From an uncultured Clostridia bacterium (GTDB taxonomy: Bacteria > Bacillota_A > Clostridia > Christensenellales > Aristaeellaceae), in the NCBI GenBank assembly GCA_947165745.1, contig CAMVBO010000081.1, positions 1 through 7,188 on the forward strand: DNA of 7,188 nt, given 5' to 3'. Every line of letters begins with the position of its first letter. Positions within the stretch are counted from its first letter, which is position 1. Made by a program: the position numbers and the translations under genes. This document shows positions 5,790 to 7,188 of the stretch, piece after piece. Below the pieces are notes generated by a model. It was not told the origin of the DNA. It made no database searches and was given only the letters and a program-made list of their open reading frames with translations.

Positions 5790-6785
5790 ATGAATTTTCA
5801 GAACATGGAATACTTCATGATGGCGGCGGAAACGGGCAACATCACCCGGGCCGCTGAACGATTGCACATCAGCCAGCAAGCGCTGAGCGACTGCATATCA
5901 CGCATGGAATCGGAACTGGGCTGTCGGCTGTTTGAACGCCGGCAGGGGCTGGAACTCACCTACGGCGGACGCCAGTACCGAGCGGCGGTGAAACGGATGC
6001 TGGATTTGTACAAGCAAACAGTGGTCATGCTGAACGACATCAACGAAAATATCCGCGGGGAACTGCGCGTCGGCATTTCATACACCCGGGGTCAGGCGAT
6101 CCTGCCCATGGTGCTGCCGGAATTCGTGCGCCGATTCCCCCTGGTGGAGCTTTCCGTACAGGAGGACAGTACACAGATGCTGGAAAGCCTGCTGGAGCGC
6201 GGAGAAATCGACGTGATGATCGGCTTTGCCCCGTTCCGCATCGACCGGGCGGAATCGTTCCCTTTGATGAAAGACCGCCTCCATCTTGTCATCCCAAAGA
6301 TCCTGCTGCGGGATCGCTGGAGCACCACGGAGCAGATCGAAGCCCGCCTGTCTGCCTTCCGCGCGGATCACGATATCTCCATATTCCGCGATTTTCCTTT
6401 CGTCATGCTCAAGGAGGGGGACCGCATCCGCACCATCATGGATCAGGCGTATAAAAAAGTGCGAATCAAACCGCTGATCAAATTTGAAACCAACAATACG
6501 CAGACAGCCATGGCCCTCGCCGCCGAGGGCATCGGGATCGCCGTATGCCCGGAGCTTTACCTCAACAGCAATTATGTGGCTTCAGGCACAGCCGGGTCGT
6601 ATATCCGCCAGTTGGTCGAGGTATGTCCCCTGTTCGACGATTCCCTTTCAGACACCATCGCCATCGGATACAACAAGGACCGTTATTGCAGCAAGACCGC
6701 CGAAAGCTTCATCCGCTTATGCCTGGAAAAAATGCACGGAGCGGAATATCCCACCCCGTTTCAGGGAACTCCAGCGGAAATATGA
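5790..6785 (+). CDS. LysR-family transcriptional regulator, divergent from the kor-suc operon
   Basis: A 331-residue LysR-type regulator. Seen: N-terminal winged helix-turn-helix (about residues 1-60) with the typical AAETGNITRAAERLHISQQA and SRMESELGCRLFERR segments, a linker helix (about 60-90), then a two-lobed effector-binding domain starting near GELRVGISYTRG and containing ESLLERGEIDVMIGF and the late ALAAEGIGIAVCPELYL segment. The extra stretch between the lobes (about 170-215) makes it longer than the ~300-residue norm but is common in clostridial members. The ATG at 5790 has AGGGGG at 5777-5782, seven bases upstream. Divergent arrangement with a shared control region suggests it regulates the kor-suc operon and itself; the effector may be 2-oxoglutarate or a related acid, but this is inference. 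The last ~8 residues may have been altered by a frameshift (see findings). Confidence 0.92.
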   Translation: MNFQNMEYFMMAAETGNITRAAERLHISQQALSDCISRMESELGCRLFERRQGLELTYGGRQYRAAVKRMLDLYKQTVVMLNDINENIRGELRVGISYTRGQAILPMVLPEFVRRFPLVELSVQEDSTQMLESLLERGEIDVMIGFAPFRIDRAESFPLMKDRLHLVIPKILLRDRWSTTEQIEARLSAFRADHDISIFRDFPFVMLKEGDRIRTIMDQAYKKVRIKPLIKFETNNTQTAMALAAEGIGIAVCPELYLNSNYVASGTAGSYIRQLVEVCPLFDDSLSDTIAIGYNKDRYCSKTAESFIRLCLEKMHGAEYPTPFQGTPAEI

Positions 6786-6878
6786 GAAATTCTTCCGGGA
6801 ACTGGAACGCGAAGTCCAGAACGCGGAGGGAAGCTCACAAGTCACATTCGCTTCGAGGCAGTAGTTTTTTCTTTATGA

Positions 6879-6902
6879 CTATAACTGTTCCTGGATTGTC
6901 AT
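6879..6902 (-). other. Seven-codon reading frame with strong translation start (MTIQEQL), gene remnant or leader
   Basis: ATG 6902 is preceded at 10 nt by AAAGGAGGTG (6922-6913), a near-perfect ribosome site, and ends at TAG 6879-6881 after MTIQEQL. A promoter lies upstream. Such complete start signals on a seven-codon frame suggest either a leader peptide or the surviving 5' end of a gene whose body was deleted. No continuation of a protein is evident in any frame after the stop. Confidence 0.35.
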
Positions 6903-6936
6903 AGAAGCAATGCACCTCCTTTGACTATCAAACCAA

Positions 6937-6965
6937 AGTATATCAATATGCTGTCTTTGAGACAA
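6937..6965 (-). promoter_or_regulatory. Predicted minus-strand promoter upstream of the seven-codon frame
   Basis: TTGTCT (6965-6960), exact 17-bp spacer, TATACT (6942-6937) on the minus strand, pointing at the ribosome site at 6913-6922. A small inverted repeat TGTCT-TTG-AGACA (plus strand, 6952-6964) overlaps the -35 hexamer and could be an operator. Confidence 0.5.
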
Positions 6966-7002
6966 CGGGATTTAAGCAACAAACCTTAAGCCTCTTCAAT
7001 AG

Positions 7003-7012
7003 CACCTAGGTG
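7003..7012. repeat. 10-bp perfect palindrome CACCTAGGTG at the integrase break
   Basis: Perfect self-complementary decamer; its central TAG supplies the stop codon that ends the right-hand integrase fragment. Location exactly where similarity to integrases ends suggests a recombination or deletion junction, but chance cannot be excluded. Confidence 0.4.
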
Positions 7013-7188
7013 ATGTCGATACTTTCATGCCCTACGCGATCCGCGATCGCGATGGCGCTGAAGCCCATGTCGATCAGCAAACTGATGGCACTGTGCCTGA
7101 TATCGTGAATCCTGATGCGTTTAACACCCGCCTGCTTCGCTCCGCGGTTCATCTCATGGTGCAGATAATCCTTGGTGAAGGTGAAGAT
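7006..7188 (-). pseudogene. Tyrosine recombinase/integrase fragment, truncated before the catalytic Tyr (5' end outside window)
   Basis: Reading the minus strand from the window edge gives 60 codons without a start, then TAG at 7006-7008. Seen: YLHHEMNRGAKQAGVKRIRI, the HxxR box in HDIRHSAISLLIDMG, and DRVGHESIDIT with the second conserved His. Related Firmicutes integrases continue with a segment of the form TYRYAHLFP, containing the nucleophile Tyr nine residues after that His; here the stop falls two residues before that Tyr. No frame after the stop restores the expected end, so this is more than a single point mutation or clean frameshift. The protein would be unable to cleave DNA unless the stop is read through. 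It is clearly a different subfamily from the recombinase at the left edge. The upstream part is outside the window and may be intact or also decayed. Confidence 0.8.

Larger units (their letters stand above)
6786..7005. other. Intergenic region between LysR and the broken integrase
   Basis: About 220 bases without a convincing full gene. The first ~80 bases are GC-rich and stay open in the +1 frame relative to LysR up to a TAG at 6862-6864. The rest is AT-rich and holds the minus-strand promoter, ribosome site and seven-codon frame listed separately, plus short direct repeats TATCAA (6926-6931, 6941-6946) and TTAAGC (6972-6977, 6986-6991). No good terminator for LysR is visible. Confidence 0.55.

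Noticed and set aside
345..7050. GCGATCGC occurs at 345-352 and again at 7043-7050 near the two window ends, like an att pair
   Set aside because: The match does not extend beyond eight bases, and the right copy lies inside conserved codons of the broken integrase (IADRV region), so it is explained by coding sequence.
1..7188. CRISPR arrays, tRNA or rRNA genes, transposase genes, toxin-antitoxin pairs
   Set aside because: No regularly spaced repeats, no RNA-gene sequence signatures and no such protein motifs were seen on either strand.

Overview
The window looks like a piece of a Firmicutes (Clostridia-type) anaerobe genome. The evidence is strong AGGAGG-type ribosome sites, a ferredoxin-dependent rather than NAD-dependent 2-oxoacid oxidoreductase, a LysR regulator with the long effector domain often seen in Clostridia, and two integrase C-termini of the kind common in clostridial mobile elements. 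The central genes are GC-rich and the non-coding stretches are AT-rich. No species can be assigned from this sequence alone.

Layout: (1) 1-332, plus strand: the C-terminal end of a tyrosine recombinase, cut by the window edge. (2) 333-424: AT-rich intergenic DNA with a centred dyad. (3) 425-5623, minus strand: one tightly packed seven-gene operon read from right to left. It is korD (small 2x[4Fe-4S] ferredoxin subunit), korA, korB, korC, sucC, sucD, and then a 97-residue three-helix PQ-loop/SemiSWEET-like membrane protein. Adjacent genes from korD to sucD overlap or abut, and there is a 17-nt gap before the membrane protein. (4) 5624-5789: a divergent control region with one promoter facing each way and three copies of a TCACAA half-site. 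(5) 5790-6785, plus strand: a LysR-type regulator. (6) 6786-7005: intergenic DNA with a minus-strand promoter, a strong ribosome site and a seven-codon reading frame. (7) 7006-7188, minus strand: the C-terminal part of a second, different tyrosine recombinase, broken by a stop codon just before the catalytic tyrosine.

How it works together: KorDABC would oxidise 2-oxoglutarate with CoA to succinyl-CoA and CO2, passing electrons to ferredoxin. SucCD would then convert succinyl-CoA to succinate with ATP (or GTP) formation. The operon is therefore a self-contained 2-oxoglutarate-to-succinate module that yields reduced ferredoxin and one nucleoside triphosphate. Run in reverse, it is the carboxylating arm of a reductive TCA branch. 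The divergent LysR protein is the obvious candidate regulator. The membrane protein may move a related metabolite, but this is speculation. Two recombinase 3' ends point inward at the operon from both sides, so the module sits between, or inside, mobile DNA. The enzymes themselves are well known. The less ordinary parts are the membrane protein in the operon, the regulatory layout and the recombinase remnants.
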